This document shows, one piece after another, positions 1 to 11,529 of a DNA stretch of 64,000 nucleotides; position 1 is the first letter of the stretch, and every line of letters starts with the position of its first letter. The stretch spans positions 186,891,281-186,955,280 of the forward strand of contig OU015496.1 of the NCBI GenBank assembly GCA_907164885.2. The letters run 5' to 3'. The translations under genes were made by a program, and so were the position numbers. The notes beneath the pieces are model-generated. The model was not told the DNA's origin and searched no databases. It saw only the letters and a list, made by a program, of their open reading frames with translations. This DNA comes from Dolomedes plantarius. Its lineage: Eukaryota; Arthropoda; Arachnida; Araneae; Dolomedidae.

Positions 1-538
1 TTTAAAAAATTTTGTTTTTATATTACTTGTTCTAGGGACATTCGCCCATGATGAGCGAATGCGCCCATCTCTAAAAGGTGAAAAAACATTGCTGTCTATG
101 ATGACGACGGCACGGGAACGTCCATGCCTTGTACGGACGTTCTTAATTCATCTTTATTTACCAGACATGTTGACATTCATTCGGATAACTTTATGTCTAA
201 TCTCTCTTTTCTGGTATGCCCTGGTGCTAAAAATCCGACCATGCATTATTTATAGTTTAATGCATGCAATTCTATACAGCTTCTTGGTATGGAAATGTAT
301 ATTTAAAATTATACACAAGAAGCTCTCCGAAATTATTAAAAAAAAAGGGGTATTTCTGTCAAACGTGTTCATAGTTTGGGTCATTATCTTGGGTCAACGA
401 ACGTTTATTGAAAAACTGCGTATTCATTAGCTCTCATTCATTATTATGGCATGAATTAACGATTTACTCTGAAAATAATTCCATAATTCTAAAATTTGTA
501 CACCCTCTAAAAGGAGCATCTACCGTAAACCCTTAGGG
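1..538. other. unassigned non-coding stretch
   Basis: No family recognised. It holds an ATG-initiated 123-codon reading frame at 59-430 whose translation is leucine/isoleucine-rich and could include membrane-like segments. It has no motif I know and its codon use looks like translated AT-rich DNA. I do not call it a gene. Confidence 0.4.
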
Positions 539-872
539 CAGTGGTTCTTAACCTTTTTAACAGTGAACACCCCTTGAATCTGAAAATAAGCTCTTGCACC
601 CCCTTGAAAAATGTGTTTCTATTTTTTATTTAGGAAAAGACATTTATTGCAGGATAATTTATTTATTGCATAAAAAATTAATACATTTACAATACATACT
701 ATATAATTACATATAAAACAATATCAACATTTTTAATGGCTACGTTGTTGCGTTGTTTGTTCCTAATTATCCTTTTCAAACGAGGCACTTTTTAGGTGGT
801 AATTTTCATTAAAAATTTAGAACCTTCTCTCGTACCCCCAGGGGTGCTCGCATCCCCGGTTAAGAACCACTG
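539..872. mobile_element. hAT-type miniature element
   Basis: The ends are a 15-bp inverted repeat, CAGTGGTTCTTAACC on the left and its exact complement on the right. The flanking octamers are ccttaggg and tcttagag, which agree at 6 of 8 positions, as expected for an old 8-bp hAT target duplication. Inside there is only AT-rich sequence without a transposase, so it is non-autonomous. Confidence 0.8.
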
Positions 873-880
873 TCTTAGAG

Positions 881-1707
881 GAAACCTTTAGAAACCTTCA
901 GGACTTCCATGTTACAACATCTAATAAGGGGTCCACACACATGGAGAACTGCAGAGAATTCTGCGGGGAAAGCAGTTATTTATGGGGCAGGGGACGTCAA
1001 CTGCAGCGGAGCGCGGTCTTTTCACAGTTCATCAAAGAGACACGAGGGACCTTGGGGGGATTCCAAATGGGGGAATGTCTGGAAGACGCAAGGACGAATG
1101 ACAACAACAGAGTGAACGGTCGGGTAGGGTTGTTTAGTTACGCTCCTGGAGCGTGACTAATCGACCCCAAAATGTGTCAAGAGGAGTCGGGGGGTGCTTA
1201 CTGCGTATGAGCTCTGTTTATATGTGGATGCACCATAAAAGATTTATCAGCTTCAAGAAGTACCAGCTGAAGAAACCGGGCAAGACGGGGAAGCAGGGAT
1301 GCTGACTGCTCGTAAGCGTTAACTTTAGGGGGTCGAAGTCCGGTTTAAAACTTAGGTGCTCGGTAAGAATTTTATTTTGTTTTCCTTTGGGATCGACTCT
1401 CGACGTGCCTGAAACCAGGAACTAGAGATTGCTGAACCGGGTACTCGGAGAAGATATTGGAACCGAAAAACCCGGTTCCAGTGGTTATAGAACCAAAAGA
1501 CAAAATTTTAATGGCGGCAAACAGTTTTACCGAAGTTTACAATTGAACACCATCAAGAAACTAGGAATCCTTTGCCCGAAGCGTATCCACAGTATAAACT
1601 ACTAGATCCTCCTCAACCATATCAGAAGTCAATTCCCCCCTGCTGACAAAAGCTATGCCATCAAGTGTCATTTGCTATTATTGATTTATTTCATATCAAA
1701 TTTTCGA
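881..1707. other. unassigned region with CCGGTT-rich segment
   Basis: No transposase or host exon recognised; only short frames. Between about 1434 and 1500 the words gaaccggg, ggaaccg, cccggttcc and agaacc recur on both strands. A similar cluster lies at 10017-10100, so this may be the subterminal part of an old DNA transposon, but no matching end pair was found. Confidence 0.3.
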
Positions 1708-1920
1708 GACCCGAGGTAGCCTACGGGTAGAGCGTCGGCTTTCGGTAGCCGACTTAAGGTGCTCGGATCGAATCCCGACAAGCGCTGTTCAATACTTTCG
1801 TGTCTAGGTCGGATATGGGCACGTTAAATCCGTAGACCGGAGAGTTCTTCTATGAGGTCAGTCGGTGGGAAAGGTACGATCCCCCCCCCCCCCGAAGTCG
1901 CCCCTGGGAGCTGTCGGATT
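1708..1920 (+). mobile_element. tRNA-derived SINE, family A
   Basis: The first ~75 bases fold like a tRNA: a box A-like stretch (TAGCCTACGGGTAGAGC), an anticodon-type stem TCGGC/GCCGA, and a box B (GGATCGAATCC) inside a T-arm. A non-tRNA body follows with a C-rich run at about 1880-1893. It is not a functional tRNA: there is no clean acceptor stem and the body is fused to it. RNA polymerase III transcription from the internal boxes would be the usual mode for this class. The body differs from the three family B copies elsewhere in the window. Confidence 0.65.
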
Positions 1921-2003
1921 TATTTTTTTGGCATTAATTGCATACACTGACCGTTGTATTTAATTTGAATGTACTGCTTAGCGAAGTACGGGTATCAGAT
2001 AGT
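1921..2003 (+). mobile_element. Helitron-like 3' end fragment
   Basis: Matches the last ~80 bp of the Helitron-like elements at 49899-50592 and 59384-59860: the run from gcattaattgcatac through atttgaatgtact to agcgaag, ending in cagatag where the others have cagctag. No 5' end is present, so it is a truncated copy, directly downstream of the SINE. Confidence 0.6.
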
Positions 2004-2401
2004 TTGGCATATGATGTTAATGAGAAGATTGCTGCTGCTCCTCTTCCATTAATTTTTCAATTGTGGGTTCAAAATTAGTCAAGCTAACTCGGAGCGGTGA
2101 AACAACCGAAAGCCGATTTCTAAATTTATTTTTTATTACCGTGATATTAGTATTATTGCAACCCTTTCTCTACTGTGAGCACTCCGTCCAGTTTAAAAAC
2201 AAATGCGAGACGAAACAAGAAACAAGTGTGGGCACACCCCAGTATTGACAACCTTCAAAGACAAAATTATGGATTTTTGATCCTAAAATTATGGTATTAA
2301 CGTACAAAATATCATACAAAATTTTATTATTATTATTATTGAATAAGAATTTTTTACGCGGACAGGTAAAAACTTCCGAGGACCGGTCAATTTTTTCCGC
2401 G

Positions 2402-2442
2402 TACCGGTGTAGGTCCACCGGACCAGCGGTTGAGAATCATTG
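2402..2442. mobile_element. right end of a hAT-type element
   Basis: The segment ends in agcggttgagaatcattg, a typical hAT right terminus of the CARTGGTTCTCAACC type, and is followed at once by the octamer gtctagag. That octamer is also the target duplication of the next element. The matching left end was not found, so the extent to the left (2004-2401 otherwise unassigned) is unknown. Confidence 0.5.
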
Positions 2443-2450
2443 GTCTAGAG

Positions 2451-3112
2451 CAGGGATTCCCAACGGGGTATTGGTGGATCCCTTGGGGGGTCGATGGAAG
2501 TTTAAAAAGAGTCTATAGTATTCCAGGGGTGTATTGGGGGTCTATGATACATTTTTCTGTTTTAAAATTCAATTTAAATTTTTAGTAATGTAAATATTAG
2601 ATAATAATATCCGTTTTAATATGTATAAATACAGATTTGCATTTGGCGGAGTGATCCACGCATCGAAATTCGAATGTCATGACGCTTTTGTATATGCCTC
2701 GAATGCCGCCGTCGGCTTTTATTTGTGTACCAACACTAGGCAGAATTGGGGAAAATTCACTGGACCTTAAACAGCACATGGGTCCTCCCGATGCAACCAA
2801 TCAGAGGTAGTTTCGTTTTTCTATTGGCGATGTTTGTGCTATTACAATCTCTGTTTCTGAAATCTTGTTTATATTTAAGAAATTAAAAATTAAAAGAGTA
2901 CAAAAATAATAAAACATAAACCGAATGAACCTTTTTTTTTCTATTTTTTTTTCATATTCTTAGTCAAATTGTTATCTTTAAGTGTTTTATGTGCAATCAT
3001 TAGTTTTATAATTATGTTGAAGGCTGCATATTACAGAGAAAATGTGAGGGGATCGATGAAGAAAATCATTCTTTTAAAGGGATCGATCTAGGGAAAAGGT
3101 TGGGAACCCCTG
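2451..3112. mobile_element. hAT-type non-autonomous element
   Basis: The termini are CAGGGATTCCCAACG and GGTTGGGAACCCCTG, an imperfect inverted repeat, flanked on both sides by a perfect 8-bp duplication gtctagag (2443-2450 and 3113-3120). Subterminal words gatcgat with g-runs occur at both ends. No transposase coding is visible. Confidence 0.85.
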
Positions 3113-3458
3113 GTCTAGAGGAAATTAAGACTAAATTTTTCTAAAACAGTAAGACGAGGAATGTCAAAGTTTCAAGAAGATGATTAAAGGGTGTTCGTGA
3201 AGGAAAAATTAAAGCTGTGCTATAATTCCCTGTTAAGTATTACCCCCACAAGTATCGAGTCAGAAAAAGACTTTTTTTGCTTCAGGCCAAATTTGTACAA
3301 AAATGCGTTCTCTCCTATGCGACAAAAGCATGGATACGCTATGTTTTTAGCGCGCACTCCCAAAAATATTTAAATTAAAATAAATTAAAATCATGAGTAA
3401 TTTTTTTACTGACGTAATAAACTAAAAATCTCTACATTATAAAAAAGATTTGTTTTCA
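3113..3458. other. unassigned non-coding stretch
   Basis: AT-rich, with only short frames. I see no repeat ends or gene signals. Confidence 0.4.
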
Positions 3459-3825
3459 CGTAGGATTACCTTCCTCCATACCGGTCCTCTGGAAAGAAAA
3501 ATTTCAGACGCAAAAACCGTCCGTTGTCGCGAGTTATAATTTTGGCAGCGCGCCCAACCCAGTCTGAATCGCTTGGGCAAGCAGTAAACAGTTAAACAGA
3601 AAAGTACCAAAATGGTCAAAATTTTGACATACATACATACATACATACATATATACATACATACATGCACATATATATATATATATATATACACATTCAT
3701 ACACCTACATATATTTATAGATACATATATACATAACACATACATACATACAAAAGAAGCAAGCAACGATAAGTAATCCTACGTTAATAACCCGCGGTGG
3801 TTTCGTTAGAAGAGACTACCTGAAT
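3459..3825 (-). mobile_element. CGTAGGATTAC-family repeat, copy 1
   Basis: Begins cgtaggattac and contains taatcctacgttaa near the far end, followed by the family's flanking arm (cccgcggtggtttcgttag, then agagactacctg). Three further copies lie at 19514, 43603 and 48279. This copy has picked up an ACAT/AT microsatellite between about 3628 and 3760. The inner CGTAGGATTAC pair next to TTAA suggests a TTAA-target DNA element, but the shared arm outside it leaves the true boundary open. Confidence 0.6.
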
Positions 3826-3874
3826 TTTTTTTTCATTCATATTTACGACAATTGTATTAATGCATCATTCAAAT

Positions 3875-3921
3875 CCGGGTAATACCAACACCGACTCAAA
3901 CACAAAGCCTCGGCGCAAAGT
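3875..3921 (+). repeat. left terminal inverted repeat of P-like element
   Basis: About 46 bp pairing with 9969-10016 with few mismatches. Inside it, a further tgacgtcac word occurs in both subterminal regions (near 3937 and 9958), a possible extension of the repeat or a binding site. Terminal inverted repeats are the substrate of the encoded transposase in this superfamily. Confidence 0.75.
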
Positions 3922-4073
3922 TGGGACTAGGGGCTGACGTCACCAATCTCAGTCATAGCAAATCGCCATTCGAGTTGACATCGTACTGTGTTAGCTTGCT
4001 GTATGCGTATGCTGCAGCAAGGAATTTTATACTTGAAGTTTTATTAGAAGATTTTGGAATAATTCAAATAAAG
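3922..4073 (+). other. probable non-coding exon 1 of the P-like transposase gene
   Basis: The segment ends in AAG followed by a near-consensus donor GTAAGTA (4074). A matching acceptor, a T-rich tract ending in CAG, lies at 6077, four bases before the transposase ATG. I infer an untranslated first exon. The true transcription start is not visible, so the 5' limit is arbitrary. Confidence 0.4.
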
Positions 4074-4369
4074 GTAAGTACCCTTTTTCACTGTCATTAC
4101 TGTAATTTTAATATTGCTAATATTTAAAGCATGTATTATTTCTGTTTCGTTACTTCATCATGGAGTAGGCTTAATTGCTGACTATCAACACACGTGATAG
4201 TCAGTGATTTATGTTACTTCTGCTTAAGTATGTTACATTATCGAGAATTTTTATTCTAAGTAATAACGTAACAAGGCTGAAGATCACTGTTAAGCCTCCA
4301 TCAGTTTAATTTTATCATTTGTAAGACATAATAACTTTTAAATTGATACGATGAATAAACTTAGTAACG

Positions 4370-5006
4370 TGTGTATAATGTATATATATGTGTGTGTGTA
4401 TAATGTATATATGTGTGTGTGTATAATGTATATATGTGTGTGTGTATAATGTATATATGTGTGTGTGTATAATGTATATATGTGTGTGTATTATGTATAT
4501 ATGTGTGTGTGTATTATGTATATATGTGTGTGTGTATAATGTATATATGTGTGTGTATTATGTATATATGTGTGTGTATATAATGTATATATGTGTGTGT
4601 GTAATGTATATATGTGTGTGTATAATGTATATATGTGTGTGTATAATGTATATATGTGTGTGTATAATGTATATATGATGTGTGTGTGTATAATGTATAT
4701 ATGATGTGTGTGTGTATAATGTATATATGATGTGTGTGTGTGTATAATGTATATGATGTGTGTGTATAATGTATATATGATGTGTGTGTGTATAATGTAT
4801 ATATGATGTGTGTGTGTGTATAATGTATATATGATGTGTCTGTGTGTAATGTATATATGATGTGTGTGTGTATAATGTATATATGTGTGTGTATAATGTA
4901 TATATATATATGTGTGTGTATAATGTATATATATATATGTGTGTGTATAATGTATATATATATATGTGTGTGTGTATAATGTATATATATATGTGTGTGT
5001 ATAATG

Positions 5007-5037
<31 letters not shown>

Positions 5038-5064
5038 ATAATGTATATATGTGTGTGTGTGCGT
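4370..5064. repeat. TATATGTGTGTG minisatellite in intron 1
   Basis: About thirty copies of a 19-24 bp unit of the form gtataatgtatatatgtgtg, with variants carrying tgatgtgtg or extended ta runs. It lies wholly inside the inferred first intron. Frames open through it are repeat artefacts (Tyr/Ile/Cys/Val or Thr/His strings). Confidence 0.9.
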
Positions 5065-5283
5065 GCATTTGTATTACCGATTTTTCCACCTATGTGAGTA
5101 ATCACCATAACAGCATTTTGCTGTGTTCATATTTTTGATAGTAGTGCATTCTTTAATTATTCTGTCGTAAATGTCTTGCCATAAGAAAATTAAACTCTTT
5201 TATAAAAGCTTCTGTCACAACTTATAATAGTAAATCTGTTTATACTTATTTTACCATATTTTCTTTTTTGTTTTCTCTCTCTC

Positions 5284-5285
<2 letters not shown>

Positions 5286-5324
<39 letters not shown>
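5286..5324. repeat. (AT)n microsatellite
   Basis: A pure AT dinucleotide run after a CTCTCT tract, inside the inferred first intron of the P-like element. Confidence 0.9.
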
Positions 5325-5326
<2 letters not shown>

Positions 5327-5524
5327 TTGTGTATATATATCTACTAGAAAAGCTTCCTTTTAATGTATATATATGTTTGTGTGATGTGTATATATATCTA
5401 CTAGTAAAGCTTCCTTTTTATGTCAGGTATTTTTGTTTAGTCTTGCAAACTTACACTGTCAAAATTGAAGTGCAGTTGAAAAGTCTGCAAGTGAAAATAG
5501 TACCTGATTTAATTTCAAAGTTAT

Positions 5525-6057
<533 letters not shown>

Positions 6058-6080
6058 TCTTTTGCATTTTATTTCAGAAT

Positions 6081-9046
6081 ATGCCAAGCAGATGCTGCGT
6101 CCCATTGTGCAAAGGAAATTATCCGACTGGACCTAAAGTTTCAATCTTTTCCTTTCCAAAAGATAAGGAAAATAGGCAAAAATGGCTGCATGCTATTCAA
6201 AGAAAAGATTTTGAACCAAATAAAAACTCAAGAGTAAGTATAATAAAGTGTTTAAATTAGATTTTGTTTAGAAAAATGAATCCTAATTGCATTTAAAATA
6301 TAATTTTTCATTCTTACAAATTCACAATATATTCATATAGTATCCTTTTTTCTTACAGGTTTGTGAGCTGCATTTTAAGGTTTCAGATTTTGAGACAGAT
6401 AGCTGTGGTTTTGATGATCGAACAGGGACATTTATATCAGCACCACTGAAAATTAGAAGACTGACGACAACGGCCGTTCCATCAATTTTCCCAAATTATC
6501 CCTCTGGAAATTTGTCTAAGGTGCAGTGTTCAAGAAAATGCCCTGAAAATAAAAGAACTGAAAGGGAAATGTTGTTTTTAGAAAAAGGACTGACTGAAAG
6601 CACTATCACATTTGAAAAATATGAGGAGTCTCGCAAGGTAAATTCGCTTATTGATATTGAAAAGTGTATTAAAAATTTTGGTATATCAGAATTTTGGACA
6701 TTATATAAGGATAATTCAAATTCATTATTTTTGTTGCATATTGAATCAGAACCAGAACCATTTATTCAGTATAGTGTCAAAATTAATAACAATATGGATT
6801 TAACTGTCTCAGCTGAAAAAAATCCTGTTCCGAACATAATGAATCAAACATTACCAAAGAAGGTACAACATTTCAACGATATAATAAAAATTTTAGATCT
6901 CATTGAAACTAATTTAAAGCCAAAGGATGGCCATAGTCAGGTAAAATCTGTAATTGATTTAATAGTTAACCTTTTAGAGTCCATAAGAAGTAGTGAAAAT
7001 GAAAATGTTATAAATTTCATTCAACAGCAATTAGGTTTTTTTTTAACTTCTAGTAGTCACTTTCGTTATTCTACCCACTTTTTAATTTTTTCATGCATAT
7101 TAAAAACCATTTCTCCCCATGCATATAATTTTATTCGTCAGAGTGGTAACTTTACTCTACCACATCCAGATACTTTAAGAAGAATTTGTAATAACTTAGA
7201 GGTTTCCCCACAGTTAGAATTAAACGATGAAAACTTTTTAATGTACATAACAAGCAGGGTTAAATTTCTTGAAGAACATGAAAAAACTGTAATACTTTTA
7301 ATTGATGAAATACATATAAAGCCCTTTTTTGATTATAAAGGTGGATCAATAATTGGCGCTGCTGTTGATACTAATAATGCAGCAACCAGTGCATTTGTCT
7401 TCATGGTGTCGAGTATTCTTTCACCTTTTAAAGAAGTAGCATACATTATGCCAGTTAAATGTATAAATTTTCAAACTTTACATGATATGACAAAAAAAGT
7501 AATACTTGGGTTAGAAAATATTGGCTTAAAAGTTATTTGTGTTGTAACTGATAATAATGCTATAAATGGTAGAGCTTTAAGTTTACTTGTTCAGCCACCA
7601 CAAAGGTCATTTGTTTATCCTCACCCAACAGATAAAGATAGGCCACTGTTCTTTTTAATAGATTCTGTGCATAATTTTAAAAATATAAGAAATAACTGGT
7701 TGAATCAAAAAAATCATGGCACATGCTTTTTTTATCCTGACTTTGATAACCCCCAAACTTCATCTTTTAAGACAGCATCATTTATGGCTCTAAAAAAATA
7801 TATATGAAATTGAAAGCAATGAGATTATTAAGTATGCAAAAGGGTTAACTTTAAAGAGTCTTTCACCTACTAATTTAGAAAGGCAAAATGTTAAATTGGT
7901 CTTAAAAATTTTCAACAAATTTGTAATACAGGCTTTATTAACTCTTGGTCCTAAACATAATGTTCCACATTTTGATGACACAGCAAAGTTTATTGAAATA
8001 ATTTGTAAATGGTGGGATATTTTTAATGTAAAAACTGTTAATAAAGGAATTCATCAAAGAAATGTGTTTATGGAACCACTTAATGGGGATACATTTGATG
8101 AAAAATATATATTTTTAAATTAATTTCTAATTTGGCTTGATGCATGGGAAAACATGAACTGCACTACTGGTGCATTTTCTAAAGAAACTCACAAAGCCCT
8201 TGTGCAGACAACTCATGGGATGTTAGAATTAACCCGTTACTGTATTGATGAGTGTAAAATGAAATATATTTTAACTGGAAAATTCAGACTGATTGTTTAG
8301 AAGCAAGATTTGGAAAATATAGACAAATGGCCGGTTCTCAATATCATATCTCAATGAGGCAACTATTAGAGTGTGAAAAAAAACTAAGGTTACAATCTTG
8401 TATTAAATTAGAATTACTGTTAAGTTCTAGAGTGGTTCCACTTACACATTTTGATGGTGAAAGCCTTGATATTGGGGCTTATCTTAAAGAGAAGGATGAT
8501 GGTTACAAGGCATTACCCCAGATAGACATTAATGAAGCTAAAATTACAAATGTGAAATCGTATTTACCTGTAATTACATATCTAGCAGGATACTGTAGTC
8601 ATACTGTTAATAAAAAACTGAAGTGCAGTTATTGCAAAGAAAATCTGGTTCTGAATTCAGATATAAATTTAGACAATTATAACCTTATAAGAAATCTTGA
8701 TCATGGAGGTCTCAAATGTCCTTCACAGCTTGTAGTGACTGTGGTAATGTTTAATTATATTATTGTAAATTTTTTGTCATCAGATGTTAAATTGTTTGCA
8801 AAAATAACTAATCAAAGACGAGTAATTGTAAATTTAACATTAAACACATTAAAGGAAAAAGAAATTATTTTAGAACCTGAATGTCCTAATGGTCATGATG
8901 GTGACTATATTTGTAAATTATTGCTGTGTGCATCTACAAACATCATGTTGAAAAATTTGTGTATGAAAGAAAATGATAATTTAAGTAAATTAAAAGAAGA
9001 GAAAAAGAATATTAAAAAGCGTAAACTTGAAACATTGCAAAAATAG
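6081..9046 (+). pseudogene. THAP-domain P-element-like transposase, two coding exons, three lesions
   Basis: Exon 1 (6081-6233) starts at an ATG just after a CAG acceptor and encodes the first half of a C2CH THAP finger (MPSRCCVPLCKGNY, then FSFPKD). A GTAAGTA donor and a TTACAG acceptor (6357-6358) remove a 125-bp phase-0 intron. Exon 2 opens with VCELHF, completing the Cys/His pair, and reads to 7804. P-family landmarks are visible: LLIDEIHIKPFF (first catalytic Asp), VVTDNNAINGRA (second), DSVHNFKNIRNNWL (the GTP-binding-type insertion), and QTDCLEARFGKYRQMAGS in the C-terminal half. Lesions: a +1 frameshift at the A-run near 7795, an in-frame TAA at 8121, and a one-base loss near 8284. 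The corrected length would be about 945 codons, similar to THAP9-like proteins. AATAAA signals follow at 9091 and 9105. Normal role: nuclear DNA cut-and-paste transposition. As it stands the copy cannot encode a full protein. Confidence 0.85.
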
Positions 9047-9242
9047 TGTAATAAATTTTGTTTAAATATACATATTTGTAATACTTCTGTAATAAAAATG
9101 GCATAATAAAGAATTGTATTTCATTTTTGTGATTTCATTGTCATTTCATTGTCATTTCATTTTTGTTCTTTCATTTCTTTAAACTACAAAAATCATTTTT
9201 ATTGAATAAAGTTAAAAACAAGGAGAAAGCTGACAATTTGTG

Positions 9243-9613
9243 AAGGAAAATCAATTAGTGTTTATATATTATAAGAAAATAACTCTTAAAATATTAATTT
9301 GTTTTTGCAATAATAAGTGGTATGATGAAGACTTGACATTTAAAGAAAATGGGGAAAAGATATCCATTAGTGTTTATATCTTATAAGAAAATAACTCTTA
9401 AAATATTAATTTGTTTTTGCAATAATAAGTGGTGTGATGAAGACTTGACATTTAAAGAAAATGGGAAAAAGATATCATTAGTGTTTATATATTATAAGAA
9501 AATAACTCTTAAAATATTAATTTGTTTTTGCAATAACAAGTGGTGTGATGAAGACTTGACAGTTGAAGAAAATGGGAAAAAGATATCCATTAGTGTTTAT
9601 GTCTTATGAGAAA
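9243..9613 (+). repeat. ~112-bp tandem repeat, about 3.3 units
   Basis: The phrase attagtgtttat followed by aagaaaataactcttaaaat recurs at about 9254, 9366, 9477 and 9589. It lies downstream of the transposase poly(A) signals, inside the right terminal region of the P-like element. Frames through it are fortuitous. Confidence 0.85.
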
Positions 9614-9705
9614 ATAACTTTTCAGTTTCCTAGCAGAGCCTTTTTATTTTCCTTATAAAAAAGGTCGCCTTCATTTTCCTAATATATCTTTGACCCAAGT
9701 AACTA

Positions 9706-9830
<125 letters not shown>

Positions 9831-9968
9831 TGATATTGACTGAAGTAGCAAAAATTGCTAATATCAGGCTTAAATGTACACTCACGAGCCGAAACACCCA
9901 CCTCTCCGCTGAGAGAAGGTGTTGGCCGAAACCGGACGATTCGAATGACCGGGGTATGTGACGTCACG

Positions 9969-10016
9969 GACTGTGCGCCGAGGCTTTGTGTTTGAGTCGG
10001 TGTTGGTAATACCCGG
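9969..10016 (-). repeat. right terminal inverted repeat of P-like element
   Basis: Reverse complement of the left end with only isolated mismatches. It ends in ggtaatacccgg. Confidence 0.75.
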
Positions 10017-11529
10017 ATACCCGGTTCTGGAAAAGCTTTAGAACCGAAACCCGGTTCTGAACTTTTAGTCCGGTTCTTCAGTCCTTACCAGGAACCAAAT
10101 GTACTTTTAATGTTGGCCAGTTGTCCTTCAAAACGAATCCAGTACTCCGATGAATCGTTTTCTCGTATTGAATCACACAGAAGAGGAAACCAAGAAAACA
10201 CACGAGGTCAGATCGAAAGATACCTTTCCAATTCGAACGGACACCTGCTCGAGATAGGACAAGATTGGAGGGAAAAAAGGCACATGTTTGCCAGCCTAAA
10301 CATCCATTTAAAAGTCATAAGTCTTTCGAAAATTGGCTCTGATAACAGGGGTTATCGATACTATGCTCTTCCCTAACATAAATGCACTTTTTCTTTTTTT
10401 CGGTGGTGAAGAGGAGGGAATCGAATGCCGACGAAATTCTCCTGTTTTAATGAACAATCGACTAAGGAACCGTGTAATTAGAAACCACGAGACATGCGGC
10501 CGTTAACAGTTTTCCGGTATTAGTCTCGGGAAGATTGGAGCTAACGATAATTACTATCAATTAAACCGAATGGTGTTAGCAACATTATTCCGTAAATGAA
10601 ATATATTTTGCGCTAAATGCATAATTTTAATATCTTTAGAAACCAACTCTGTATTTATTAGCGTCATATCATATCGATCTGTTATTTGGATTTATCAATG
10701 TGTAATATGCGTTTCTGCGGACACACATAAAACTATACATGAAATATGTTTTACACTTAAGTTAAAATATCTCTCTATTCTAACGTAAGTAACTCCCACT
10801 GCCGCTGTCAAAAGCTTGTCACGCTATCTCCACCGAAACCGCTGGGGGTATGGGGTCGAGAGCGATACCAATGAATGCAGAAAAATGAGGGGACCAAAGT
10901 AAGACATGTCTCATCTTCGTCGGACTTTAAGTTTTTTTTTTTATTATTTTATGTTTTGTGGGAAAATATTGACTTTTTTCATCTTCAGATTACGATAACT
11001 CGCCAAAAAATGATCGTAGAATTTTAATCTTTTTACAATCTAAGACTACAGATATTTCTCTTTCAAACTAGACCTCATTTGTTTAAAAATATCTTAAAAC
11101 AGACTAATATTTACATCAAAAACTGAAACACAGGTTTTCAAGAAATATCGTCCCATATGTGGATTTAATATCGATGCTCCTCGAGTTTTTATCTTACAAA
11201 GAAAATATTTACATCATCTGGAAGATGAAAGCTTTCTTATTCATATAAACCTCATTTCAAGTCTCTATCTTAAAATTTCGATTTTTAATTGAATTTTAAA
11301 GCTGATAATTCAACAGTGATGAAAAGCCCTTCGCATAAGGGTGACAACAGTAAATGGATGGAAGCTGTTGCATTGCCCAAAAATCACCCCTATGTATCTC
11401 GCTTTTAGCCCTAACAGAGGAGCGAGCGTAGCGAGTCTAGGGGCGAAACCCTTAGTAAATGTAAAACGCACTCTTCGTTTAAATCCTATTAATACAATCG
11501 TTATCCATTTCCTATTACTTTTCTAAATG
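10017..11529. other. unassigned region with possible transposon relic
   Basis: The first ~80 bases are rich in ccggttct and agaaccg words on both strands, as at 1434-1500. A frame at 10110-10376 reads RYLSNSNG and later WREKRHMFASLN, faintly like the dimerisation region of hAT transposases, but the match is too weak to name. From 10380 to 11529 I recognise nothing. Confidence 0.3.

Noticed and set aside
1708..1785. A functional tRNA gene
   Set aside because: Box A and box B are present, but there is no clean acceptor stem and the sequence continues into a SINE body.
4370..5064. CRISPR-like array
   Set aside because: Units are contiguous low-complexity repeats with no unique spacers, and the DNA is eukaryotic.
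4436..5108. Long frames on both strands (80-205 codons, Tyr/Ile/Cys/Val or Thr/His/Tyr strings)
   Set aside because: Direct translation of the TATATGTGTG minisatellite; no stop codon occurs simply because of the repeat unit.
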